From the NCBI RefSeq assembly GCF_014138285.1, contig NZ_JACGXN010000014.1:62001-126000 (forward strand): a stretch of DNA of 64,000 bases, given 5' to 3'. The first letter of the stretch is position 1; each line of letters begins with the position of its first letter. The DNA comes from Phyllobacterium myrsinacearum. GTDB lineage: Bacteria > Pseudomonadota > Alphaproteobacteria > Rhizobiales > Rhizobiaceae. A program made the position numbers and the translations under genes. The notes below the pieces were generated by a model, which was not told the origin of the DNA, ran no database searches, and saw only the letters and a list, made by a program, of their open reading frames with translations. Positions 47,681-56,466 of the stretch are shown here, one piece after another.

Positions 47681-48523
47681 ATGAACACACAGGGCAGCAA
47701 AGCCAAGGCCTTCAAGGCGCTTCATCATCTGGATCGGGGTTTTCTAATGCCCAATGCCTGGGATGCCGGCTCTGCAGTAGTTCTGGCCAGTGAGAAAATT
47801 CATGCCATTGGTACGACCAGTGCAGGTATAGCATTTTCACTAGGCAAACCTGATTTCGATGTTCGCGATCAACACGCAGTTTTAAAGCGCAAAGAGATGT
47901 TTTCCCGTATCAAGCAAATCGTTGAAGCCGTGGCACTTCCGGTAAACGGGGATTTGGAAGACGGTTACGGTTCAATACCAAAGCGCGTGGCCGATACTGT
48001 CTCGCTCGCGATAGAAGCAGGATTGGCTGGAGGAAATATCGAGGATAACAATCCTCGAGAAGACGGCCTCTACAATGAAGAGCTGTCTGTGGACAGAATA
48101 CGAGCAGCCCGCGAAATGATCGATGCTCGCGGTGGTAACTTTGTCCTCAATGCCAAAACTGACGCTTTTCTCGTTTCAGTGAAAGGCGCTCTTGCAACGT
48201 CGATCAGAAGGGCAAACCTTTATCTCGAGGCAGGAGCCGATTGTGTATACCCCTGTGGGTCACACACGATAGCGACCATCAAGACCCTGGTGAGGGAGAT
48301 TAACGGACCGGTAAATATTGTTACCGGCTGGGGAAGTATCCCGCTGAATGTTTTCGAGCTTTTGGACATTGGCGTCAAACGTGTAAGCGTGGGAGGTAGT
48401 CTCGCACGAGCCACACTCGGTCTGATCCGGCAAAGCACGCGTGAGATGTGTCGTACGGGAACGACCAACTTCGCAGCTAAGCAAATGAGTCAAAACGAAC
48501 TCAACAGCCTTTTCCGCAAATGA
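47681..48523 (+). CDS. PEP mutase / isocitrate lyase superfamily protein
   Basis: 280 residues of the PEP mutase/isocitrate lyase superfamily. Seen are LMPNAWDAGSAVVLA, the metal-binding DLEDGYG (91-97) and GGNIEDNNP, with NAKTDAF and VNIVTGWG later. The KKCGH loop of true isocitrate lyases is absent; the loop here is NPREDGLYNEEL, as in the oxaloacetase or carboxyphosphonoenolpyruvate-like subgroup. It therefore probably cleaves or makes a C-C or C-P bond in a 2-oxo acid, but the substrate cannot be read. Downstream P450 is close enough to be cotranscribed. Confidence 0.85.
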   Translation: MNTQGSKAKAFKALHHLDRGFLMPNAWDAGSAVVLASEKIHAIGTTSAGIAFSLGKPDFDVRDQHAVLKRKEMFSRIKQIVEAVALPVNGDLEDGYGSIPKRVADTVSLAIEAGLAGGNIEDNNPREDGLYNEELSVDRIRAAREMIDARGGNFVLNAKTDAFLVSVKGALATSIRRANLYLEAGADCVYPCGSHTIATIKTLVREINGPVNIVTGWGSIPLNVFELLDIGVKRVSVGGSLARATLGLIRQSTREMCRTGTTNFAAKQMSQNELNSLFRK

Positions 48524-48603
48524 TGCCTTACGCAAACTATCGACACGGTCGGTTTTTAACCGACACGTACTATGACAAACTTGCCTCATACCCGGAGAAC
48601 AAA

Positions 48604-49833
48604 ATGCCATCCGAAGTGAATGAGAAACTGCAGACACAGTTGAGCGAACCATCACATGTGCGAGCTGCGCCCAGTCATCCAGATCCCTATCCGTATTATG
48701 CCCGCCTGGCAGTCCAGAAACCGCTGTTTCGAGAGGAACAATCCGGAGCATGGGTGGCAGCAAGTGCTGCCATGGTCAAATCTGTCTTAATGAATGACGA
48801 TTGCCGGACCCGTCCGTTCTACGAACCTGTGCCTGGTTCGATAGAAGGCACTGCTATGGCAGAGATATTTCGCTACCTCGTGCGGATGAACGATGGTGAA
48901 AATCATCGTCGCGACAGGGGCGCGGTAGCAGCGTCTCTTCAGGGGATCTGCACCGGGCAAGTGGTAAGCCTTGCAAAAAATATGGCAACCGAACTGACTG
49001 ATTTGATTGAACCAAAGCGCAACGCGGAACAATTGACGCGGTTCATGTTTTCACTGCCGGCATTTGTTATCGGGGCGCTGCTTGGCATTCCGCGTGAGAA
49101 AATTGAAGCCGTGGCGCATTGGGTGGGGGACTATAGTGCAGCTGCCACCGCAGCAGTGACTGGCGTCCCGCTGCTCGATGCAAAATTAATCCAGACAGGT
49201 AGCCACGCAGCTTCCCAGCTTCTGGTTGTGTTTCGTATGATGTTGGAGGCCTTGGATAAAAACAGTGGCACCCTGCTTGCTCTACAGCATCGCAAAGCAC
49301 AGCAAATGGGTAACTACGATGCCAATGCGGTGATCGCAAACGGTATCGGTTACATGGCTCAAGGCTGCGTGGCTTGCTCCACCGTTATTGGAAATACTCT
49401 TCTGGCCCTTTCCCGGAATACTGCCATACAGGCCAAAGTTGACCGGAACCCCACACTGTTGGCCAATGTTGTCCAAGAGGTACTGCGCTGCGATCCCACC
49501 ACTCACAGTACGCTTCGCTTTGTGTCACGCGATACGGCTATTGCCGGGCAAAAGATGCAACAAGGCGATACGATAATCGTCTTACTGGCAGCGGCAAGTC
49601 GCGATCCGACTCTGAATCCTGAACCGAATGTTTTCGACATCTTCCGACCCAACAGAAAATATCTGGAGTTTAGTGTGGGTTCCCATGCTTGCCCCGGCGT
49701 GGAAGTGGCGACGCTTGTTGCCGAGGCGGCCATCAAACATTTGCTCGACATCGGACTTGATGTTGAGGGTCTTGCCGATCATGTCTCCTATCGAGCCTCC
49801 GCTCACGTTCGTATCCCGATCTTCAATTGTTAA
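48604..49833 (+). CDS. Cytochrome P450 lacking the acid-alcohol pair
   Basis: Soluble bacterial P450 of 409 residues. The heme-binding loop is FSVGSHACPG with Cys363, ExxR is EVLR (292-295), and the C-helix HRRDRG is intact. In the I-helix the usual AGxE/DTT aligns with QGCVAC (253-258): the acid is Val256, and the two Thr are Ala257 and Cys258. That pair normally delivers protons for O2 activation, so the chemistry may be unusual. GGAG six bases upstream decides the start at 48604; ATGs at 48520 and 48523 overlap the previous stop and would add 27-28 residues. No ferredoxin gene is adjacent. Confidence 0.88.
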   Translation: MPSEVNEKLQTQLSEPSHVRAAPSHPDPYPYYARLAVQKPLFREEQSGAWVAASAAMVKSVLMNDDCRTRPFYEPVPGSIEGTAMAEIFRYLVRMNDGENHRRDRGAVAASLQGICTGQVVSLAKNMATELTDLIEPKRNAEQLTRFMFSLPAFVIGALLGIPREKIEAVAHWVGDYSAAATAAVTGVPLLDAKLIQTGSHAASQLLVVFRMMLEALDKNSGTLLALQHRKAQQMGNYDANAVIANGIGYMAQGCVACSTVIGNTLLALSRNTAIQAKVDRNPTLLANVVQEVLRCDPTTHSTLRFVSRDTAIAGQKMQQGDTIIVLLAAASRDPTLNPEPNVFDIFRPNRKYLEFSVGSHACPGVEVATLVAEAAIKHLLDIGLDVEGLADHVSYRASAHVRIPIFNC

Positions 49834-50141
49834 GCCGCCGCAAGTCTTACGGCCCCACATTCAACCTAACCATCTGCTCCGGCTCACCACGGCCGGTTGC
49901 TTACCTTTGGAAAAAATGACTTCAAGGGTTGACTGGAAACATTGGAGGACCGAAACTACAAGAAATCTTGACCGACAGCCCTCAGCGGCATGACTTATTC
50001 AGCCGACTTAATTTTGGTCTTCCCCGGGAGAATTACCTACGAGAGGAACCCCCACGTTGCCACCATAGAAGCGGACATGCGTCCGTTCGTTTCGCGCGCA
50101 ATGTGGACGGCCATAGACTTGAAACGGAGAGGATTCATATC
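49834..50141 (+). other. Intergenic region before the secreted protein gene
   Basis: About 310 bases with no own gene; the open frame continuing into the next gene shows no signal or composition of protein. It must hold the promoter of the next two genes, but no clear box was found. Confidence 0.4.
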
Positions 50142-50633
50142 GTGCGCCTGACTATAATTGCTACTATCTTCCACGCGCTTGTTACCGTGTTCGCGATCAC
50201 ACAATTTACCCACGGCGCATCAGCCCAGACTGCGATTGCTTCGAGTACGCCTCTGGCTGTAGGCTTAACCAATGGCGGTATCGCTGAGGCGCAGGTGATC
50301 GAGGCGGTTCGCAAAGACGAGATCCTGACCGTCAAGTTGCGCTTCAAACCTGTTGTCCCGGATAAGCTGGAAAGGATTTATGATTCGATCAGCAAGACCG
50401 ACTACGAAAACAGTTTCTACATTCTTGCCGGTAATAAGAAGCACCTTTTACTGACGGACAGCAACGACAAGCCTCTGACAGATCCTTTTCTGGTTATCAA
50501 AACTGCGAAGGGCTCGCCAATTGCAGGTTCCTGGCACGGAAGGTTTCCTGCCCCGCCAAAAGATGTAAGTGAAGTGTCATTGACGATACCTGGAGTCGAG
50601 ACACTCGACGCAATCAAAATTACCGACCGATAA
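50142..50633 (+). CDS. Secreted protein of unknown function, paired with an OmpA-family gene
   Basis: 163 residues. The chosen GTG has GGAGAGG upstream and begins a clear signal peptide (MRLTIIATIFHALVTVFAIT to GASAQ). The mature part, with AEAQVIEAVRKDEILTVKLR and SFYILAGNKKHLLLTDSNDK, is a single soluble domain of beta character that I do not recognise. It ends 2 bases before the OmpA-family gene, which points to a shared function in the cell envelope. Confidence 0.65.
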   Translation: MRLTIIATIFHALVTVFAITQFTHGASAQTAIASSTPLAVGLTNGGIAEAQVIEAVRKDEILTVKLRFKPVVPDKLERIYDSISKTDYENSFYILAGNKKHLLLTDSNDKPLTDPFLVIKTAKGSPIAGSWHGRFPAPPKDVSEVSLTIPGVETLDAIKITDR

Positions 50634-50635
50634 TT

Positions 50636-51232
50636 ATGCGTGGAATGAACAAGTTCGGCCTTGCGGCGGCATTGATGGTGGCTGGTGTAAACTGGTCCTT
50701 TGCACAGGACCTGGCCTATCATCGCGAAATCCGCGACCTCAAAGCCACCATTTTAGACCTGAAGGGTCTCCCTTCCGATCTAGATAGCGCTATATCGGAT
50801 TTATCCGCCAAGGCTGATGGGCTTGCCGCCCAACATAGCGGTCTTTCAGTATGGCAGGATAAACAGACCGTCAGAGTGTCGATGACCGGCGATATCCTGT
50901 TCGATTTCGACAAGACCAGCATCCAGCCAGCTGCTGAACCGACGCTTGATGATATCGCGCGTTTGGTCAGATCGGTTTCTGCCGGTACCGTCGTCATCGA
51001 GGGGCATACCGACGGCAAGGGCTCTGCCCGTTACAACAAGAATCTGTCCCTTCGGCGTGCACAAGCCGTCGCCGAATGGCTGGTGACACATGGTGCCGAC
51101 AAGACAAGACTGTCGGTCAAAGCCTTTGGTGACAGCCAGCCGGTTGCGTCCAACACTCTTGAAAACGGCATGGATAATCCCGAAGGGCGCGCACTGAACA
51201 GGCGAGTGGAATTCGTGCTACCAAGACAATAG
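50636..51232 (+). CDS. OmpA-family peptidoglycan-associated protein
   Basis: 198-residue exported protein with signal peptide to about residue 23 (AGVNWSFAQ), a short helical spacer (about 30-75) and an OmpA C-terminal domain: ILFDFDKTSIQPAAEPTLDD, EGHTDGKGSARYN and LSLRRAQAVAEWL, with RRVEFVL at the end. The peptidoglycan-binding Asp/Arg positions (HTD, NRRVE) are present. It lacks a beta barrel or lipobox. It probably binds the wall and acts with the secreted protein encoded just upstream. Confidence 0.88.
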   Translation: MRGMNKFGLAAALMVAGVNWSFAQDLAYHREIRDLKATILDLKGLPSDLDSAISDLSAKADGLAAQHSGLSVWQDKQTVRVSMTGDILFDFDKTSIQPAAEPTLDDIARLVRSVSAGTVVIEGHTDGKGSARYNKNLSLRRAQAVAEWLVTHGADKTRLSVKAFGDSQPVASNTLENGMDNPEGRALNRRVEFVLPRQ

Positions 51233-51254
51233 GGCAGACGATTACAGATAACTT

Positions 51255-51616
51255 TGAAGGATGTGACTCGAGTGACAGTCAGATCGCAGAAGCGCGCGTG
51301 GTGATTTTGCTGACTGCCAAGAGCGCGATTTCTATCTCGTCGAGCATTTTCACGCCGTCGAAAAACGGCATCTCAATTTCACCTTTGCATCCGTACTGTC
51401 CCAAGCACCGTGCGGACAGTATCCGCGCGATTTCGCGACGCAGGCCGTAGCGGAGGATCTTTCCGAGCGCGGCGGCTGGAAGACCCATGTTGCCACCCGC
51501 GCCAATGGTGGAAGCCGCAATGGAGGTGATTTTTGCGCGCGGATTGCGCAAAGAAAACATGCACGCCGACGTGTTCTTTACCCCGGAAACGTTGCGGGTG
51601 CCGGTTACGGTCGAAT
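51255..51616 (+). pseudogene. Broken C-terminus of a ferredoxin-reductase-type protein
   Basis: Two frames together spell the NAD-binding tail of a dioxygenase/hydroxylase reductase. One gives ERDFYLVEHFHAVEKRH, then LNFTFASVLSQAP and ATQAVAEDLSERGGWKTHVA; after a shift near 51510 the other gives PPAPMVEAAMEVIFARGL and ENMHADVFFTPE. The APMVEAA part is a form of the family's GPPPMVEAA. N-terminal FAD and iron-sulfur domains are absent. It is thus both truncated and frameshifted, and not functional. Confidence 0.7.
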
Positions 51617-51671
51617 GATGCCGCCGATGGCGATGAAATCGCCGTCGCTCGCGCCCCAGTGATAAAGGTCT

Positions 51672-51700
51672 GCCGCGATTGTCTTCGCGGCGGGCCTTTG
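51672..51700. terminator. Hairpin between two converging remnants
   Basis: GCCGCG-N8-CGCGGC at 51672-51691, followed on the plus strand by GGGCCTTTG. It lies between the reductase remnant and the multicopper oxidase remnant, which converge on it. The T-run is poor, so efficiency is doubtful. Confidence 0.45.
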
Positions 51701-51719
51701 TTTCATCCGCTGGACCACA

Positions 51720-52538
51720 CTAGGCTTGAACGTCAACCGTACCCATCATACCGAGCTGTTCGTGCTCGAGGATGTGGCAATGATACATGCGCGGCCCCGG
51801 CAGATCCTGGCGCAGCATTATCCGGACCGTCTCGCCTGCCACGATGTTCACAGTATCCTTCCACGCGCGATAGGATGGCATGGTAACCTTCCCGTCCTTC
51901 TCGTGTTCCACGACCTGAAACTGCGTCCCATGCACATGGAACGGATGATCCATATCCGCCGCGTTGACGACTTCCCAAAGCTCGACTTGTCCGACTTTCG
52001 AGACTTCGTCTATGCGGTTCATGTCGAAGCTGGCACCGTTGATCAGGAACTTCATCTCCATGCTATCGGAAGACATGGACATGTTGGAGTGATCCATGCC
52101 CTGCATCGACGTGCTGCCATGGTCTATACCGCCCATCGATTCCGTCAGTACGAACCGGCGCGTGACAACCGGATTCCCAAGAGATTCGATGGAGCGTAGC
52201 TTTGCCGGCAGGCGTGGCATCGCAGCTACCGCCTCTTCTGATACGTTTGCCGTTAGCAGGATCATGCCGGCCTCGTTCGGTTTGCCCGGCCCCATCCAAC
52301 CGCGCTCATATTCGAGCATAGTGAGCTTGGCCGGTCCCGGCTTGTCGAAGGAAACAATCAACTCAACCCGTTCGGCCGGCGTGAGCAGCAGCTGGTCGAC
52401 GGCGACGGGCGCTTCGATCAGGCCGCCATCCGTTCCGATGACGGTCATGCTGGCATTGTCGAACTTGAGCAGCAGGAATCGCGCATTCGTCGCATTGTAG
52501 AGCCGTAGACGGCGCTTTTCTCCAAGCGCTACTGCCAT
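51720..52538 (-). pseudogene. Multicopper oxidase, N-terminally truncated
   Basis: 273 codons covering only the middle and last cupredoxin domains of a CueO/CopA-like multicopper oxidase: EKRRLRLYNATNARFLLLKF to the C-terminal copper ligands HPFHVHGTQF and MYHCHILEHEQLGMMG, with a Met/Ser-rich insert (STSMQGMDHSNMSMSSDSME). The first domain, with the other copper ligands and the Tat signal, is missing, and the homology ends abruptly near 52538. The type 1 copper and half of the trinuclear cluster ligands remain, but the protein cannot be a full oxidase. Confidence 0.85.
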
Positions 52539-52584
52539 CAAAGAATGAGACTTACTCGGTTACCTCAATGATAGTACAAGGGCG

Positions 52585-52767
52585 ATTTTCGGCCGTAGTT
52601 ACGCTGCCGAACCTGAAGCCCTCGTCAAAGAACTCGCACAGGATGAGGCCATCATGGAAGCGGATACTTTGTTGCTAACGGTGCCAAATCAGTTGGGCGT
52701 CGATTACAATGCCCACGTACTCGAGGCAATCCTGAAGCACGTTGCTCCCGCGCTCGGATGGAGGTGA
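52585..52767 (+). pseudogene. Luciferase-type flavin monooxygenase, C-terminal remnant
   Basis: The plus-strand frame ending in TGA at 52765-52767 reads EALVKELAQDEAIMEADTLL, then LTVPNQLGVDYNAHVLEAIL and KHVAPALGWR, the C-terminus of bacterial luciferase-like FMN monooxygenases. The N-terminal 300 residues are missing. The upstream junction is near 52540-52590, where the multicopper oxidase homology also ends. Confidence 0.75.
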
Positions 52768-53155
52768 CGAATCAATGTCGCCACGCCATATCCTGAAGAT
52801 TATGAAGCCACTGTTGCGCAAGCCAAGTTGTAGACAGATGCTGGCTATTTTCCGCCCCTCGCGCAATCAGTACCCGGCATCCAATCCTATGACTCTATCT
52901 ACCTGGGCTATCCCATCTGGGGCATGACAGTTCCGTCGGCAATTCGGTCTTTCTTGCTGCCCCCCATCTGACCGACAAGCGGGTATTCCTATTCATTACG
53001 CATGGTGGCTATGGGTTAAGTAACAGCATCAGCGTCGTGAAGAAGCACGCATCTCAGGCAAATTTACAGCCCGCTTTTTCATTGGAAGCAGATCAAGAGC
53101 GGCGCACGTTGGCACAAGTCTCAGCCTGGCTTGAAACAACATCACAAACCCCATG
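52768..53155 (+). pseudogene. Flavodoxin-like protein, broken
   Basis: Immediately after the monooxygenase remnant, fragments of a flavodoxin appear in more than one frame: NVATPYPEDYEATVAQAK, then SYDSIYLGYPIWGMTVPSAI, later FITHGGYGLSNSISVVKKH and LAQVSAWLETT before a stop near 53153. The IYLGYPIWGMT block is the flavin-binding loop typical of this group. At least one frameshift and one in-frame stop lie between the blocks. The region from 53160 to 53370 shows nothing I recognise. Confidence 0.72.
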
Positions 53156-53371
53156 ATTTCTCACTCTCGCAATTGCTGGCCATAAGGCTGGCAACCGCGC
53201 GGGTGACCGGGAGTGACAGCCTGAAACCCAGCGGTTCCAGTGAAGGTTGTGCGAGTTGCGGGAAATAAGGTTCTGATGGAGTAGGACGCCCCCGGCGACA
53301 CCGAAGTGCCAATGGAGACGTTTATGACCATTTAAAGGGAACGTGCACCTCACCAGGTCCCCAATACCGGG

Positions 53372-54352
53372 TCAATTTTCAAACGGTACTGCAGCAGATT
53401 TCCTTTCGAGGAGTGTCTGCAATCCGAGAGCCGGATATTGCTTGTCGAGATCGAGAATGTCTTCAAGCAGTTCTGCGATGATCCAGTCGCGGATGTGTGA
53501 CACCACCGGACGGCGCGGCTTGTCTCGCATCCGCACCAGATGGCAAAGCCGTCCCGTCATCATCAGATCTTGCCGTGCTGGAACAAGCGCGCGTGTGCGC
53601 AGCCAGTGAGCAACAACATTCAGCCAGCCCAACGCCACCCCTTGGCCGAGAAGTGCCGCTTGCACGACAATCGCATAGTCCGAAAAGATCATTGAATTGA
53701 CTGCCTCGCCGGCTTGGCGGGACAAGAACAGGCCGGACCAGTCGGGCTGGGCATTGTCCAGATTCACGATAGTATAGACTGGGGCCTCCACGCCCTCCTG
53801 ACCCGTTGCATACCTCTCATAATAGGATGGGCTGCAAATTGGCATCAGGATTTCCGGCATAATCAGCGCCGCCTCGTGTCGCTCATCCGAGCCCTCGACA
53901 AAACGCATTCCAAGATCGACATCGGCGACCGAACCGCCAAGTGCGCCTATAACGAGCTGAAAACGCAAGTCGACATTCGGGAACTCCGCCTTGAACTTGC
54001 TCATCCGGGGCATCAACCAATGCGTGGTAAATCCGGTCGAAACCGAGAGCGAAACCGTTTCGAGACCTGTCTGCCTATCCTCGATTTCACGCAGCGCATT
54101 CTCAATTCCCGAAAAGCCTTTGGTTATGCTGTCGAATAGAATGGTTCCCGCCTCTGTCAGTGACGACCCTGTCGAAATGCGAACGAAAAGCTGCGTGCCA
54201 AGATGTTCTTCCAGACGTGCAATCATGCGGCTGACGGCAGCCGGAGTAACATTCAGTTCATTTGCAGCTTTGGAAAAATTACCGCAACGCGCCGCCGCCT
54301 CAAAAGTAAAGAGGGCATTCATGGACGGTAAGGATCGGCGCAGCAGAGTCAT
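53372..54352 (-). CDS. LysR-type regulator (GcvA-like)
   Basis: 326 residues with helix-turn-helix at about 8-65 (GNFSKAANELNVTPAAVSRM) and a GcvA-like effector domain (VSLSVSTGFTTHWLMPRMSK, ALLGQGVALGWL). The ATG at 54352 is overlapped by a two-codon ORF (ATG-ATG-TAA-TG) that has GGAGG six bases upstream, so translation may restart from it. It is divergent from the polyamine-type ABC operon and probably controls it. Confidence 0.86.
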   Translation of the reverse strand: MTLLRRSLPSMNALFTFEAAARCGNFSKAANELNVTPAAVSRMIARLEEHLGTQLFVRISTGSSLTEAGTILFDSITKGFSGIENALREIEDRQTGLETVSLSVSTGFTTHWLMPRMSKFKAEFPNVDLRFQLVIGALGGSVADVDLGMRFVEGSDERHEAALIMPEILMPICSPSYYERYATGQEGVEAPVYTIVNLDNAQPDWSGLFLSRQAGEAVNSMIFSDYAIVVQAALLGQGVALGWLNVVAHWLRTRALVPARQDLMMTGRLCHLVRMRDKPRRPVVSHIRDWIIAELLEDILDLDKQYPALGLQTLLERKSAAVPFEN

Positions 54353-54584
54353 TACATCATGTAACACCTCCGCCAACTTTTTTTCAATTGCCAGTGGCCC
54401 CTTCTTTTGATCTCTTCTTACCAACAGGCCTTCTGGAAGGGCCAAGAACAAGGGGAATTCGATACGGTTTTATCGTCTGACGGGGTGGATCTTCGTCGGT
54501 GCGAGGAGCTGTATATCTCCGCTCAATGAACAGGATTGCGTCTGGTTTTAGCGTCAGATGCGAGGAAAGTTGCAGTGGATTTCA

Positions 54585-55679
54585 ATGAATATTGCGAAAA
54601 ATATTGAAAGTGTAGGCGTATCGATCCGCAATGCTCGCAAGAGTTACGGAGCCTTCCACGCCCTTGACGATGTGAGCCTCGAAGTCGGAGCGGGCGAATT
54701 TGTATCCCTGCTTGGCCCCTCGGGTTCCGGCAAAACCACCTTTCTCGGCATTCTCGGTGGCTTCGTGCAACCCACCTCCGGATCGGTCTTCCTTGGCGAC
54801 CGGGATATTACATATGCTCCGCCCCACAAACGCGACATTGGTATCGTCTTTCAGAATTATGCGCTGTTTCCTCATATGAGTGTCGGCGAAAATGTCGCCT
54901 TCCCGCTGCGTGCGCGCCGCCTGCCAAAGTCGACATGGCCTGCAAGGGTGCGGGACGCGCTTTCGATGGTCCAACTCGCAGGTTTTGAAGACCGTCGCAT
55001 CACCGAACTCTCCGGCGGCCAGCGCCAGCGCGTTGCCCTCGCACGCGCCATAATCTTCGAACCGCGACTTATCTTGATGGACGAACCGTTGTCGGCGCTC
55101 GACAAGCAATTGCGCGAGAACATGCAGATCGAACTTCGCCATCTGCACCAGAAACTCCGCGCAACCATTATTTACGTGACCCATGATCAGCGGGAGGCAC
55201 TGACGATGAGTGACCGTGTCGCCATCATGAATCGCGGCAAGATCGTGCAGATCGATACCCCGGTTCGGTTGCACGACCACCCGACAGATTCCTTTGTTGC
55301 AGGTTTTATCGGCGAAGCGACGCTGCTTCCCGTGGAACAGGCCGGAGCCGAGTATGTGAAACTCGGCTCATATCTTCTGCGCTCCGCGCACCCCGTTCCC
55401 CCGGGAAAAGAGATATTTCTCGCAGTACACGCTGAAAAGCTGCTGATCGCAGATGATACCGACGACGGATTCCTGAACCGCATGGCCGGCACCGTCACTG
55501 AAGTCCTTTATCAAGGTGAAAGCGCCCGCGTCTTCATTCAACTCGACGACGGCACGCGGCTGAGCCTACGGCAACCGAGTAACCATACGGGACTGACAAA
55601 GATCAAATCCGTCGGATCTCGAATGACCATCGCGCTCCACCCCCAGGATACCATTCTGGTCCCCAAGGCTTCTTATTGA
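54585..55679 (+). CDS. Polyamine-type ABC transporter ATPase (PotA family)
   Basis: ATPase subunit of a spermidine/putrescine-type importer, 364 residues. Walker A is GPSGSGKTT, Q-loop VFQNYALFPHMSV, signature ITELSGGQRQRVALARAI, Walker B LILMDEPLSALD and switch YVTHDQREAL. A TOBE domain fills the last 100 residues (VTEVLYQGESARVFI). The start is uncertain: an in-frame ATG at 54558 would add nine residues. It is the first gene of a seven-gene operon with enzymes between the ATPase and binding protein. Confidence 0.9.
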   Translation: MNIAKNIESVGVSIRNARKSYGAFHALDDVSLEVGAGEFVSLLGPSGSGKTTFLGILGGFVQPTSGSVFLGDRDITYAPPHKRDIGIVFQNYALFPHMSVGENVAFPLRARRLPKSTWPARVRDALSMVQLAGFEDRRITELSGGQRQRVALARAIIFEPRLILMDEPLSALDKQLRENMQIELRHLHQKLRATIIYVTHDQREALTMSDRVAIMNRGKIVQIDTPVRLHDHPTDSFVAGFIGEATLLPVEQAGAEYVKLGSYLLRSAHPVPPGKEIFLAVHAEKLLIADDTDDGFLNRMAGTVTEVLYQGESARVFIQLDDGTRLSLRQPSNHTGLTKIKSVGSRMTIALHPQDTILVPKASY

Positions 55680-55720
55680 GAAAATACCTGCAATCCGAAA
55701 AACCTGACGAGAGAATGCAA

Positions 55721-56452
55721 ATGTCACTTACAACCTTCAAAGTCCTCACATTCGACGTTGTCGGCACACTGATCGACTTCGAGACCGGCGTTATCAGCGC
55801 CATCCGCGAACTTGGCGGCGACAAGGCAGCCAGCGCGTCAGAAGAAGAGATTTTCGAAGCCTACAAACGTGGGCGCGACAGATTCTATGGCCGCTCCAGC
55901 TTTGCCATGAAGGATGTCTATCTATCGCTTGCCAACGAACTCGGCTTTCGCAACGACGACGCGACGGCGGATGCTTTCCAGCTCTCGATATTCCGTTGGC
56001 CGGCCTTTGCCGATTCAATTGCTGCGCTGAAGCGCCTGCGCAAGAATTTCCGCCTGGTAGCCATGACCAATGCGGACCGCACTGCCTTCTCCGCCTATTC
56101 CGCTACGCTCGGCAATCCCTTCCACGACAGCGTCACATGCGACGAGACGGGCGTTGCCAAGCCCAACCCGCAGTTCTTTGCGTTCAACCGTGGTCGCCAG
56201 TCCGCTCACGGCTACCAGTTCAACGAGATTCTGCACGTGGCGCAGAGCCAACATCATGACATTGGTGTCGCCAAAGAGCTTGGCTACACCGTGTGCTGGA
56301 TCGAACGTCGCCAGGGGTTGAACGGTTTTGGTGGAACACCGGAGCCTGCGATCCTGACCAGGCCCGACTTTCATTTCTCGTCCCTGAAGCAGCTTGCTGA
56401 CGCAGTGGACGCGGAAATTCTGAGCTTCCACAACTCGGCGACAGCCGCCTGA
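55721..56452 (+). CDS. HAD-superfamily hydrolase, haloacid-dehalogenase-like
   Basis: 243 residues, HAD fold. Motif I is TFDVVGTLIDFE with the nucleophile Asp; the second acid of DxD is Val, as in dehalogenase-like (DxY-type) members rather than phosphatases. Motif II is AMTNADR, the Lys of motif III is in GVAKPNPQ, and HVAQSQHHDIGVAKELGY is the motif IV block. GAGAG sits a few bases before the start at 55721. It overlaps the ATPase stop region. It presumably acts on the imported amine-linked compound. The real substrate is unknown. Confidence 0.8.
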   Translation: MSLTTFKVLTFDVVGTLIDFETGVISAIRELGGDKAASASEEEIFEAYKRGRDRFYGRSSFAMKDVYLSLANELGFRNDDATADAFQLSIFRWPAFADSIAALKRLRKNFRLVAMTNADRTAFSAYSATLGNPFHDSVTCDETGVAKPNPQFFAFNRGRQSAHGYQFNEILHVAQSQHHDIGVAKELGYTVCWIERRQGLNGFGGTPEPAILTRPDFHFSSLKQLADAVDAEILSFHNSATAA

Positions 56453-56466
56453 TCTGGAGAAGCCCC

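Noticed and set aside
51279-51560. 93-codon minus-strand frame
   Set aside because: It is antisense to the ferredoxin-reductase remnant, whose plus-strand frames match a known family.
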